Shown here piece after piece: positions 36,100 to 44,512 of a DNA stretch of 64,000 bases; position 1 is the stretch's first letter, and the number at the start of each line of letters is the position of its first letter. The translations under genes and the position numbers were made by a program. Below the pieces are notes generated by a model. It had not been told where the DNA came from, did no database searches, and saw only the letters and a list, made by a program, of their open reading frames with translations. Location of the stretch: NCBI GenBank assembly GCA_026196775.1, contig JAPHUD010000006.1, forward strand, positions 1-64,000. The letters run 5' to 3'. The DNA comes from Flavobacteriales bacterium. Its GTDB lineage: Bacteria > Bacteroidota > Bacteroidia > Flavobacteriales_E > Vicingaceae.

Positions 36100-36330
36100 T
36101 CAAGAACCTTTTTTAAGTTGACCAAATACTACGTAACCAATGAGAAAACTAATAGTTGACCCCATAAGTAGATAACCTACAACGGAGCCATTCATACGTT
36201 CTTCGCCTGTTGACCTAATTGTAGTTGTTTCGTAAAGTTCACCATAAATCAGCCTACCTGTTAGTGAAAGTATGGCAAGTATAAGGCATAACCATTTTAA
36301 TAAATTGGCATTTCTTTTAAGTAAGGACAT
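36100..36330 (-). CDS. small membrane protein, 76 aa
   Basis: Two hydrophobic segments are visible: LLKWLCLILAILSLTG near residue 10 and VVGYLLMGSTISFLIGYVVF near residue 48, separated by a polar loop (ETTTIRSTGEERMNGS). No family recognised. It is the second gene of a minus-strand run (zinc-ribbon protein, this protein, T9SS protein, DUF1566 protein) with short gaps, so it is probably cotranscribed with the DGR target genes. Function unknown. Confidence 0.55.
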   Translation of the reverse strand: MSLLKRNANLLKWLCLILAILSLTGRLIYGELYETTTIRSTGEERMNGSVVGYLLMGSTISFLIGYVVFGQLKKGS

Positions 36331-36335
36331 CCAAA

Positions 36336-36482
36336 TTATGCTTTAATCCAAACGTGTTTTTTTAATTGTCTTTCACCTGATCGACATACATCTGACGACA
36401 TTAAAGATTTCTTTTGGCCACAGTATTTACAAACTTGATCACCACCAGTGGCTAACTTTACTACTTTTTTAAATATTCCCAT
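36336..36482 (-). CDS. 48-aa zinc-knuckle-like protein
   Basis: Begins MGIFKKVVKLATGGDQVCKY, then CGQKKSLMSSDVCRSGERQL and a basic end. The CxxC pair (CKYC) and a later Cys suggest one metal site with only three Cys, plus a His near the end. It starts with ATG at 36482 and stops 5 bp before the next gene's start, as expected of a real first gene in this operon. No family recognised. Confidence 0.5.
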   Translation of the reverse strand: MGIFKKVVKLATGGDQVCKYCGQKKSLMSSDVCRSGERQLKKHVWIKA

Positions 36483-36670
36483 GTCTTATTATTTTAATAA
36501 GTTACCAAAGATATTTAATAGTTAAATTAAAAGATAAGTTCATTTTGTTCATTTAATTCTTTTTACTCATTATAGGCAGCAAACTCAATACAGTCGGGTT
36601 ATTCAGCTTATTCTTATCGTTCAATTTAAGAATCGTATCTCGGTTATAGCTATTTTTGTTCAACCACATT

Positions 36671-37219
36671 ATGTTAGCTAAAAAGATTATAGAATTAATA
36701 GAGCAAAAACACGGAAGAAAAATCCGTTACCCTAAAGATTGTGAAGCTTTAGCTGGCGATATTTCAGAAAAAACAAGACAGACTATAAGTAGTTCCACCA
36801 TTAAACGATTAATGGGCTTTGTGAAAGGCACCAAAGAGGTGAGAACCTATACATTAGATATAATTGCCACTTTTTTGGAATATTCCTGTTATGAACATTT
36901 ATTGGGTGAATTGGATTATCATCATCCTGAGAAACCCCCTATTACTAAAGAGGTAATCATTAAAAACTTAGGTAAAGGGCAAAAAGTAAAACTAAAACTT
37001 GGTGGAAAAGAATCTATATTATTTAGTTGTAGTGGTAAAGATGAACTCGAGGTGTTGCAATCCAAATCACCATCAATAAATATAGGAGATAAAATTAAAC
37101 TAGATAAAGTACTACTTAATTATCCCTTATATGTTAAACAAATTGTGAGAAATAATGAAGAAATAGAGGGTTGTATTGTTTCCAAAATATCTGGTGTAAC
37201 AAGTATTATTCTATTGTAA
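36671..37219 (+). CDS. putative DNA-binding regulator, 182 aa
   Basis: From ATG 36671 (MLAKKIIELIEQKHGRKIRY) the N-terminal 80 residues look like a helix-turn-helix region (CEALAGDISEKTRQTISSST followed by IKRLMGFVKG) of a kind seen in Bacteroidota regulators that precede cassettes. The C-terminal half is a beta-rich domain (IIKNLGKGQKVKLKLGG, SINIGDKIKLDKVLLN). No name can be given. It is divergent from the T9SS/DUF1566 operon, with about 190 bp between the starts, so it is a good candidate for its regulator. Confidence 0.6.
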   Translation: MLAKKIIELIEQKHGRKIRYPKDCEALAGDISEKTRQTISSSTIKRLMGFVKGTKEVRTYTLDIIATFLEYSCYEHLLGELDYHHPEKPPITKEVIIKNLGKGQKVKLKLGGKESILFSCSGKDELEVLQSKSPSINIGDKIKLDKVLLNYPLYVKQIVRNNEEIEGCIVSKISGVTSIILL

Positions 37220-37954
37220 AAAGCTTTTTTTAGGTGAGTTTAGTCTAAAATATAATTCCAGAATCTGTTAAGCTAACTGCTTTTGATGAAACCAAAGCAG
37301 CTGTAAAAACTTCCCGAATAGTAATGATGGAATTTATCTTTTTTAAGCAAAATCATGATTTTATTAAGCGATAATAGTCCTATTTTCTGAATTAGAAATC
37401 ACCACCAATATTAAAATATAATATTTGTGTTCCTCCCTAAAACTCAATGATAACGGGTGTTGCAGGTGTTGAAAAAAAGGATCCTGGATTATCTTACAAA
37501 ATCGAAATGGGTTAAAATATTTTGTAACTAAATTTTTTTGAATTTTTTTTCATTTCAAAAGTATCAACTACCACGCACCCTAAACCATGTAAAGATACGA
37601 AGTTTCTTGTTAAAAATAAGATTGTATCTAATTATAAATTAGATAGTTACAAAACTTATGCTTATATTTGCAAAATGATATTCAGTAATATAAATATATT
37701 TTTTGGAGTTGACATTTTTATAATGTTGGTCAAAAAATCTATTAAAACTGGATTGATTTTAAATAATTGAGGTATAATATTTTTACAGGATTTTATCCTG
37801 CTAAATATCAATTAATACCACGGGGGTCAATTACCAATAGTTTATTACAAAAAAAAATGACGTCAAAAAACGTCCCTGGAAATCCTATGCCATATTTTTT
37901 GGTGTTGGAGGCCAGCAACAAATTAAGATATAACTAAAAAAATAACATCATATT
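37220..37954. other. 735-bp gene-free region between the regulator and the polymerase module
   Basis: No credible ORF. AT-rich, with several degenerate repeats. A perfect hairpin, TATCTAATT and AATTAGATA around ATA, lies at 37625-37645. It probably contains the promoter of the genes that follow; a replication or transfer origin is possible but nothing specific supports one. Confidence 0.4.
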
Positions 37955-38029
37955 ATGAGCAAAAGTAAAATCAAACGGACATCTTTTAGACAAGCATTTA
38001 TTAGATGTTGGAGAAAAATTAAAAACTAA
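37955..38029 (+). CDS. possible 24-aa basic peptide
   Basis: An ATG-to-stop frame starting MSKSKIKRTSFRQAFIRCW, with many Lys and Arg. It ends 13 bp before the next gene. It could be a leader peptide or a chance frame. Confidence 0.25.
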   Translation: MSKSKIKRTSFRQAFIRCWRKIKN

Positions 38030-38042
38030 AAATTTAAACAAA

Positions 38043-38597
38043 ATGAATGAAAAGAAATTATTAAAGGAAAATTTAAACAATGCTAACACCCAGACTTATG
38101 GGGATCAAGTATTTGATAAGCTTTTAGCAGAAAGAATTAAACTGGTGATCGAAAGGGCTCCAATGGAAAAGCTGATGGATGCAACAGCTGAGATTGCAAG
38201 GTATGAATTAGGAGCCTTTGAAGGCGCTCCAATAGAATACAACCTGAAGAGTTTACCGATTGTTGACGCATTAATAGACAAATATCGAGAAAGGTTTCGA
38301 AGAACCGAAGATGATAGTATGTTAGCGGCAGTATGGTTTGGTGCCTTTATTGGCAAGGTGTTAGTTAATGAGTTTAACGGAAAATGGCAACAAATTCCTG
38401 ACTCAGAATGGATTGCCAATTTTCGATTTGGAAAAATCGTAATTGGTAGCAATCTAATGATAAGCCCAACTGTAACTATACTTAAGTCAATAGATGATGA
38501 TTCATATAGAGTTGAAGACTTTGTCAGAAGCTTACAAGTATTGGTAAATTCTAAAGATCTGCAAGAGTTTATAATTTCTCAAAATAATAATAACTAA
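38043..38597 (+). CDS. hypothetical protein, 184 aa, first gene of the polymerase module
   Basis: A helical first half (VFDKLLAERIKLVIERAPME, DATAEIARYELGAFEG) and a second half with AAVWFGAFIGKVLVNEFNGK and WIANFRFGKIVIGSNLMISP then TVTILKSIDDDSYRVEDF. The latter is loosely like the DUF3806-type pattern of a glycine-led helix followed by a Trp-containing strand, but I would not assign it. No signal peptide or membrane segment. The genes from here to the integrase run on one strand with small gaps and appear to be a conserved backbone unit. Confidence 0.55.
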   Translation: MNEKKLLKENLNNANTQTYGDQVFDKLLAERIKLVIERAPMEKLMDATAEIARYELGAFEGAPIEYNLKSLPIVDALIDKYRERFRRTEDDSMLAAVWFGAFIGKVLVNEFNGKWQQIPDSEWIANFRFGKIVIGSNLMISPTVTILKSIDDDSYRVEDFVRSLQVLVNSKDLQEFIISQNNNN

Positions 38598-38664
38598 AAT
38601 TTAATGTAAATCAGATTGTAGTAGAGTTAACAGCTCTACTGCAATCCAAAAACAATATAGAAAC

Positions 38665-39246
38665 ATGGAAACAAAATTCACAAAAGAAGAAATACTCAGA
38701 AGAATAAATCATTTCGAAAATCGAAAGTATATGGTAACAACGTCTTACAATCAAGTAATTTATAGTGAAAATATAGTTGAAGCAATAGATTTGTATGAAT
38801 CAGATGAAGGCATTGCTTTATTTGTAAATATAAGTACAGGTTCCTTCTCTGAAACTACAATTATGATTGCATACAAAGCAGCTCCATACCCTGTTGACAT
38901 TCATCAATTAATCTATATACGAGATATTATGTATGATATAGGTCTGAATACGTTAGAGTGTAGGGAGACAAATGGAGGGCGTTGTCCATTGCGTCTAACG
39001 ATGACGCGTCCAGATTTATTTAATGATTTTTATTTTTTTTGCCCTGAACTAATTGATGAAAAACGATTAATAATCAACGGTAAAATCAATAAAATGTACG
39101 AAGCAAAATTGCTTCAAAATTTTAATAGAGTCTCTGTATTAGTTAATGAAATTATTGCTGATATAGAATCTATAGCCAGTGATTCGAATATTTCACTTGA
39201 ATTTTCAGAAGACGGAACTACTCTAACCTTACCAAAAATTAATTAA
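38665..39246 (+). CDS. hypothetical protein, 193 aa
   Basis: Mixed alpha/beta with no family recognised. Visible segments: KFTKEEILRRINHFENRKYM, YSENIVEAIDLYESDEGIAL, SETTIMIAYKAAPYPVDIHQ, and a closing beta stretch ISLEFSEDGTTLTLPKIN. Two Cys lie near the middle (ECRETNGGRCPLRL) and a third in FFCPELIDEKR. It is cytoplasmic by sequence. Its stop overlaps by one base an ATG of the following frame, though the better start of that gene is 99 bp further on. Confidence 0.5.
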   Translation: METKFTKEEILRRINHFENRKYMVTTSYNQVIYSENIVEAIDLYESDEGIALFVNISTGSFSETTIMIAYKAAPYPVDIHQLIYIRDIMYDIGLNTLECRETNGGRCPLRLTMTRPDLFNDFYFFCPELIDEKRLIINGKINKMYEAKLLQNFNRVSVLVNEIIADIESIASDSNISLEFSEDGTTLTLPKIN

Positions 39247-39344
39247 TGAAAACTCCACCACCATACCTAAGCAGACTCTTTTGTTTCTATGTTTTTTTAG
39301 TTAATCAGCTTAGGAGTGGTGTAGAGTTACTTAAATATATTACT

Positions 39345-39869
39345 ATGAAATTAGAAGAAGCATTACCTATTGCAGAAAGGGCGCTTGAGTTAATTAAGCC
39401 CCATTGCTTTAGAGCGAAAATTGCCGGCAGCATTAGAAGGAGAAATGCTGACGTCAAAGACATTGAGATAGTTGCTATTCCTAAACCTTATGAGCGTGGA
39501 TTACTTAGTGAATTATTTGAAAGTGATTTAGCAACTGTGGTTAACCAATGGGAAAAAGTAAAGGGCGAAATGGTATATGGTAAAGTAAAATATACCCAAC
39601 GCATTTTACCTGAGGGTATAAAACTGGATTTGTTCTTTGCTACTCCTGAAAATTGGGGACTTATCTACGCTATTAGAACTGGAAGTGCTGAATACAGCCA
39701 CAAGGTTCTTGCACGTGGATGGGTAAAACAAGGATACCGATCAGAAAATGGATATTTAATGAAAGATGGTAAACAGGTAAATGTATATGAGGAAGAGGAT
39801 CTTTATCGCTTGATTCGGATTCCCTGGATAACCCCTGAATTTAGAATTTATAATAAACAATTTCAATAA
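39345..39869 (+). CDS. DNA polymerase beta (family X)-like nucleotidyltransferase
   Basis: From ATG 39345 (MKLEEALPIAERALELIKPH) the protein has 174 residues. The catalytic core of the Pol X family is readable: KIAGSIRRRNADVKDIEIVA supplies the GS motif and the two metal-binding Asp residues, and GIKLDLFFATPENWGLIYAI the third Asp, followed by TGSAEYSHKVLARGW as in Pol X palm domains. The HhH/8-kDa lyase domain and PHP domain are absent, so it is a minimal palm-only enzyme. It may fill gaps or add nucleotides. It sits two genes before a second polymerase-like protein. A start at 39246 would add 33 unrelated residues. Confidence 0.8.
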   Translation: MKLEEALPIAERALELIKPHCFRAKIAGSIRRRNADVKDIEIVAIPKPYERGLLSELFESDLATVVNQWEKVKGEMVYGKVKYTQRILPEGIKLDLFFATPENWGLIYAIRTGSAEYSHKVLARGWVKQGYRSENGYLMKDGKQVNVYEEEDLYRLIRIPWITPEFRIYNKQFQ

Positions 39870-39884
39870 CTAAAATTTATAACC

Positions 39885-40232
39885 ATGACTAAAAGGAAAA
39901 AAATCACAGTAGAAAATCACAACTATTATATTGAAGAATTAAAATTTAGGCTTGAATGGATGTATAGCCTAGATCATATACCTGCACGTTCAGATCTCGA
40001 ACTAGGTTATGATTACCTCTATATGTTGTGTGGCGAAACAATCAATTTAGATAGTCTTTCATTGGTAGATGAATATATTCAGCATTATCACTTTGGAATT
40101 AAAACAAATATTCCATTGAAAAATGGCGAGCAGAGAATTAGATGTTTAGTATTGGCTATTCTAAAACAATTTGAAAAAAAGATACCCGAGGCTGCTCTTT
40201 TGGAATTTATAATTCAACTTATAAAAAAGTAA
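39885..40232 (+). CDS. hypothetical helical protein, 115 aa
   Basis: Mostly helical and charged: HNYYIEELKFRLEWMYSLDH, SDLELGYDYLYMLCGETINL, RIRCLVLAILKQFEKKIPEA. No motif or family recognised. It follows the Pol X-like gene by 15 bp and precedes the region with possible structured RNA. It is likely part of the same unit. Confidence 0.5.
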   Translation: MTKRKKITVENHNYYIEELKFRLEWMYSLDHIPARSDLELGYDYLYMLCGETINLDSLSLVDEYIQHYHFGIKTNIPLKNGEQRIRCLVLAILKQFEKKIPEAALLEFIIQLIKK

Positions 40233-40407
40233 AACCATCAACTGTATCCTTCCTGAGCGAACTAATCTATGGATTATACTAGAGGATCTACCAGGGTGTG
40301 ATACGGGCATCTAAAACAACTAATAAAAATGATTTAACTATAAACAATATTGGGTTTAAATGTTCTTGTTTAATGGTTTCATTCTATAGTAAATTAAAAT
40401 GAATGAA

Positions 40408-40474
40408 TCCGTTGGATAGTATGTTTAATAAATGTAATAAAATCCTTTTAGGATCCTAACGGACTGAAAAGTCC
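40408..40474 (+). ncRNA. possible structured RNA or leader upstream of the polymerase-like gene
   Basis: Within the 291-bp gap 40233-40523, TCCGTTGGAT (40408-40417) pairs with ATCCTAACGGA (40453-40463, one bulged base). A second hairpin, GGACT/AGTCC with a GAAA (GNRA) tetraloop, is at 40461-40474. The two share GGA (40461-40463), so they are mutually exclusive, as in switch-type leaders. No known RNA family was recognised. Confidence 0.4.
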
Positions 40475-40523
40475 CCCATAGGGAAGTTATGCACCATATT
40501 GTTTCTTTTATGCCCTTTAAGCT

Positions 40524-41918
40524 ATGAAAAAGACAGTTTTTAAAGTAATGATTCCGAAAAATGCACCCGATCTAAATGAAGCATTTGGGTCAGTTAGAGA
40601 TGCTGATGAAGCAAGATTGATTTTACACCACCTTTTTAAAATTAGGTTGATGCTCAAGCAACATAAAAATCTGGCTCCTGGTATCAGTAGAGAGGCTGGA
40701 TGGTGTCCTGTTAAATCAAAAACACTAAAATTTATGTTGGGTGATAAGTATAAAAAGGTGATAGATCAGCTAATAGCATTAGGTGTTATTGAACTCCAAA
40801 TGAATCCTATTACTGGCAGGAAAAATTACGCACCTAAATTCTTTTCTCTTAAGTACAGGGTATTGTTAGGTTCAGGAACACCTAATGACCCAAGAAAGTA
40901 CAGGGTGGAACATATCACTGATCCTTTTATTGTGAAGAAAATATCTTACTTCTACCAAACACAATATAAAAATCAGGTGAAGGAATTTAAAGAAAAGTCA
41001 CCTTGGTATTTACCTAATCTTAATTTTATAGAAGGGTTATATTTTGATGATGCAGTATTTGATTTTGCTTGTTTACAAGGAGAAAAAACTGACTACTATT
41101 TAGGCATCATAAATGAGTTTAATAACGGAACTGGTAAATTTATAGTACAAGATGACTTCTCGGGTAGAATCCACACTCATATTTGTGCCATTCCTAAATT
41201 ACTACGTCCTTACCTTCGTCACAAAGACATTGAAGAATCCCTTTTAATAACTGATGTGAAATCGGCACAACCATACTTAATATCAATTTTATTATACCTT
41301 CCTCAATTAATACAACAACTGATTCCTGAATTTACACCAATCATTGACAAACTAACCCCATTTCAATCCAAACCGGATGTCAGACTTTTTTATGAAGATT
41401 GTGCTAGCGGGGCATTTTATCCTAAATGGATGGAAGTAACTGGACTATCCAAAGATAAAGCCAAGACAAGTTTATTTAAACATGTTTTTTATTCATCAGC
41501 ATCTAACCATAATAAAGATATAAGTGTTAGAGAGGAGCGCCTAAAGATGAGGCAAGCTTTTAGTACAATGTATCCCAATGTATATCAGACTCTTACTAGT
41601 TTAAAACGGACTAGAAGAAAAGTATTACCATTTGTTTATGAGTTAACAAAAAAAGGAAAAAAACAAGGCAGAATGTATGTTGTTCCTAATATGATGGCTC
41701 AGCGTTTAGAGGTGGCAATACTTCTAAACCTTATTACTAAAAAATGTAATGAAGAAGGTATTCTTTGCAGCACTATACATGATGCTTGGATTTTGAAGGA
41801 AAGTGATTTGGAAAAATTCAACATAATATTTGCTGATACTTTCCAAAAACAAGGCATTAAAGCACCTCAGTTAGCACCTGAACTACTAAAAGAACGCCAC
41901 AATAGTATAGCACTTTGA
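40524..41918 (+). CDS. divergent family-A (Pol I/T7-like) polymerase-fold protein
   Basis: 464 residues. Three ordered stretches match the family-A palm: DDFSGRIHTHICAIPKLLRP (near 212-231, like the GR...NIP loop), ITDVKSAQPYLIS (242-254, motif A-like with Asp244), DKAKTSLFKHVFYSSA (311-326, motif B-like K...F...Y) and STIHDAWILK (416-425, motif C-like His419-Asp420). The N-terminal 200 residues hold no readable exonuclease motif. Similar islands carry proteins of this kind annotated as hypothetical. It may replicate the island or take part in defence. Assignment is from motif order and would need structure comparison. Confidence 0.55.
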   Translation: MKKTVFKVMIPKNAPDLNEAFGSVRDADEARLILHHLFKIRLMLKQHKNLAPGISREAGWCPVKSKTLKFMLGDKYKKVIDQLIALGVIELQMNPITGRKNYAPKFFSLKYRVLLGSGTPNDPRKYRVEHITDPFIVKKISYFYQTQYKNQVKEFKEKSPWYLPNLNFIEGLYFDDAVFDFACLQGEKTDYYLGIINEFNNGTGKFIVQDDFSGRIHTHICAIPKLLRPYLRHKDIEESLLITDVKSAQPYLISILLYLPQLIQQLIPEFTPIIDKLTPFQSKPDVRLFYEDCASGAFYPKWMEVTGLSKDKAKTSLFKHVFYSSASNHNKDISVREERLKMRQAFSTMYPNVYQTLTSLKRTRRKVLPFVYELTKKGKKQGRMYVVPNMMAQRLEVAILLNLITKKCNEEGILCSTIHDAWILKESDLEKFNIIFADTFQKQGIKAPQLAPELLKERHNSIAL

Positions 41919-41982
41919 AAATCGTTAGCAAATAATAAGGGTTTCTATTTCCCATTTCAACCAAAATATCTAATTATGAACT

Positions 41983-43665
41983 ATGGAATTTCCAATTAAC
42001 AAACAACAGAAGACACTACATATTTATGCCCGAGTTTCATCGGAGGAGCAATTTAAAAAAGGTTACTCGATTGATATTCAAGTTAAATTAGGAATTGAAA
42101 GAGCTAAACAACTTGGATACAAGTATAAAATCTATCGGGAGGAAGGAAAAAGTGCGAATTACGAGAACACTTTAAATCGTCCACAACTAGCTTTATTGCT
42201 TTCATTATGTGAAAAAAATGAAGTAGATACCATTTTTATCACAGATATGGACAGACTTTCCAGAAACATGAGATTAGTGTTAGATATTGAAAAAATTATT
42301 ATCAAACATGGTATAACACTAATTACATTATCACAAACCATCGATCTTAAGGATCCTGATCAGCATTTCCAAGCTATGTTATTAGCGATGATGGCTGAGC
42401 ACGAGAACACAAAAAGAGTTCGTAAGATTAAACATTCGCTTGCTGCTGCTGTTAGGAAAGGCAGATGGATTGGTGCATTAATACCTTATGGTTATAGAAA
42501 AGGCGATGACGGGATTTTAGAAATTGATCCTGAGGAGGAAAAGGTTTATAAGATGATAGTTGAGCAAACCATGAAAGGGAAAGGTACCAACTCTATTTGT
42601 AAGGAATTAAACCGATTGAACATTCAAACACGAGGCAGTAAAGTACTTAAAAATGGAATCCAGTTATCAAAAAATAATAAACGATATACTGATCGTCATA
42701 TAGCTCCAGAAGATATTCAATGGGCATCTAATACGATAAGAAGTATCATAATTAACCCCATTTACAAAGGCGAAAGACAATATAAGGGGCAAACCATTTA
42801 TGCTCCTGCAATAATTGATTCTGAAACTTGGGATCAACTTCAAATGCAACACAAGAAAAATAAGAACCATTCTACTACCAGTAGAAAGCATTTTTACTTA
42901 TTGAAAGGCTTACTTAGGTGCGGATGTTGTGGCCGAAATTTATATGGTCGTATCAAACCCAATGCTAAAAACCCTGAATACTATTACTTGTGCTCGTCAA
43001 AAAGAATTACCAGTTGTGGCTTGCGTTCTATTAATATTCCCTTACTAAATACTGTGGTTTGGCAACAGGTTATTGGTACTTCTGAATGTTTGAAACACCT
43101 ATTGGAGAACCTAAAAGGTACTAATGATACAGAGAAAATTGAAGATTTAAGAAAGATGCTCGCATCGCTTAAGCGGGAAACTTCTCAACTGGAAAAAAGG
43201 AAGAAAAACCTACTTCTACTTTTTGAAACAGAGCGAATTGATATGATGGTTTATGATAATAGGGAAGCGGAAATAAATTTAGAAATTCAAAATAATAAGG
43301 AGGAGTTAAGCCGAATAAGTAAAGAAGTAGATAACTTAACAACAATTGAAAACAGAATAGTGGAAACTATTAGTGATATGGAGCAAATCCAAGATCAATT
43401 ATTGAAGTTGGAGGAGAAAGAAAAGCAAGATATTTTGTATGAAATTATTGAGAATATTACTATTCATTGGGTTCCTGACTTTCAATTCCACATAGTAAAT
43501 ATTGAGTTTAACTTTAATGGAATTCGGTATAAAACTTCTAAAGTGGTGCCTGTTTCACCAAAATCAAGAAAAGCTATTATCGAAACTGGAAAAACTAAAC
43601 CTGCTATAACTGTTGAATTGGTGTATAGTGCGGACTCAGATTACGGCTTGAAAAGTGTTGGTTAG
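41983..43665 (+). CDS. large serine recombinase (island integrase)
   Basis: 560 residues: N-terminal resolvase domain with the nucleophile Ser19 in HIYARVSSEEQFKKGYSIDI, then DMDRLSRNMRLVLDIEKII and AMMAEHENTKRVRKIK; the recombinase domain (LIPYGYRKGDDGILEIDPEE, GTNSICKELNRLNIQTRG, NTIRSIIINPIYKGERQYKG); a zinc ribbon (LLRCGCCGRNLYGRI ... YYLCSSKRITSCG); and a coiled-coil C-terminus (about 375-470). This is the full layout of phage- and island-type large serine integrases. The att sites in comM have the symmetry it requires. It lies internal to the island, 21.7 kb from attL and 11.2 kb from attR, rather than beside an att site. Confidence 0.95.
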   Translation: MEFPINKQQKTLHIYARVSSEEQFKKGYSIDIQVKLGIERAKQLGYKYKIYREEGKSANYENTLNRPQLALLLSLCEKNEVDTIFITDMDRLSRNMRLVLDIEKIIIKHGITLITLSQTIDLKDPDQHFQAMLLAMMAEHENTKRVRKIKHSLAAAVRKGRWIGALIPYGYRKGDDGILEIDPEEEKVYKMIVEQTMKGKGTNSICKELNRLNIQTRGSKVLKNGIQLSKNNKRYTDRHIAPEDIQWASNTIRSIIINPIYKGERQYKGQTIYAPAIIDSETWDQLQMQHKKNKNHSTTSRKHFYLLKGLLRCGCCGRNLYGRIKPNAKNPEYYYLCSSKRITSCGLRSINIPLLNTVVWQQVIGTSECLKHLLENLKGTNDTEKIEDLRKMLASLKRETSQLEKRKKNLLLLFETERIDMMVYDNREAEINLEIQNNKEELSRISKEVDNLTTIENRIVETISDMEQIQDQLLKLEEKEKQDILYEIIENITIHWVPDFQFHIVNIEFNFNGIRYKTSKVVPVSPKSRKAIIETGKTKPAITVELVYSADSDYGLKSVG

Positions 43666-43813
43666 GGGTTTCGGTCGTGATAAGAGCTCCGTAATGCATC
43701 GGAAATGGCTACCATATAGAAATAGCTTATTCCCAAGTTCGGGCTCCCCAAACAAGACGAAAACTGCTCCTATTTGTGTTTATAGGGATGTTTGACGGGT
43801 ATTAAAGGTACTA

Positions 43814-44038
43814 TTAAGCTTTTGCTTTTAGTAATTGATCGTAAGTTTTTACCTCTCCTGAACTGTATAGCAGCTTACATGTGTTATCTTCTTTTATGAT
43901 TGCAGTAAAACCAAACCCTTCACATATTATAGGTTTCATCCCACCTTCTTTTAATTTCTTAAATTCTAGGTGTATACTGAAATCTGGTGTCATATCCCAC
44001 TCTTGTTGTTCGATATATTCTTTACTGAACTCTGCCAT
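43814..44038 (-). CDS. small hypothetical protein, 74 aa
   Basis: MAEFSKEYIEQQEWDMTPDF then a beta-rich core (SIHLEFKKLKEGGMKPIICE, GFGFTAIIKEDNTCKLLYSS) and GEVKTYDQLLKAKA. No family recognised. It lies downstream of the Rhs immunity gene on the same strand and could be a further immunity-like protein, but this is only positional. Confidence 0.45.
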   Translation of the reverse strand: MAEFSKEYIEQQEWDMTPDFSIHLEFKKLKEGGMKPIICEGFGFTAIIKEDNTCKLLYSSGEVKTYDQLLKAKA

Positions 44039-44120
44039 AATACAAATCTACTAATTTAAAAAATAGAATTGGAAATGCTTCTAAAGGATTTATCGTGCCA
44101 AGGCACACACACAACACGAC

Positions 44121-44507
44121 CTAACGTTTGACTTTCCAATCTTCATCATCATCTGATGCCTGATAGCAAGAAATACACAAATTTATTCCATTTTCTCCTA
44201 ACCTTTTTAATTCTTCAGCATCATACTCCATATTGCATTGGTCATCATATTCATAAACTCTCCATATAGTTATATCTTTTCTTGAAATCTCCAATTTTTC
44301 AAGAAAAGAATATTTACCTTCTAACAAATCAAGAAAATTACTTATGAAATCATAATATTCATCGTCTTCTTTTTCTACAACTTCATAAATCCACCAAGTA
44401 TTAGATGAATCTGAATCTTTTGGTTGTACTTGAAGTAAAGAACTTATTTCATTATAGATATATTCTTCACACGCAATTCTTAAACTATAAAATGATTTTC
44501 CTGCCAT
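44121..44507 (-). CDS. DUF4279-like immunity protein for the Rhs toxin
   Basis: 128 residues. The pattern YSLRIACEEYIYNEISSLLQ, NTWWIYEVVEKEDDEYYDFI, ITIWRVYEYDDQCNMEYDAE and ELKRLGENGINLCISCYQAS fits DUF4279, a family often encoded beside polymorphic toxins. It starts 5 bp after the stop of the 4.4-kb Rhs gene on the same strand. An immunity role is inferred from this position and from its small, acidic, cytoplasmic character. Confidence 0.65.
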   Translation of the reverse strand: MAGKSFYSLRIACEEYIYNEISSLLQVQPKDSDSSNTWWIYEVVEKEDDEYYDFISNFLDLLEGKYSFLEKLEISRKDITIWRVYEYDDQCNMEYDAEELKRLGENGINLCISCYQASDDDEDWKVKR

Positions 44508-44512
44508 ATTTA

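Noticed and set aside
40524-41918. Reverse transcriptase belonging to the DGR relic or a group II intron
   Set aside because: No YxDD motif and no RT order of motifs; the ITDVKSAQP / K...F / STIHDA order fits a family-A palm better.
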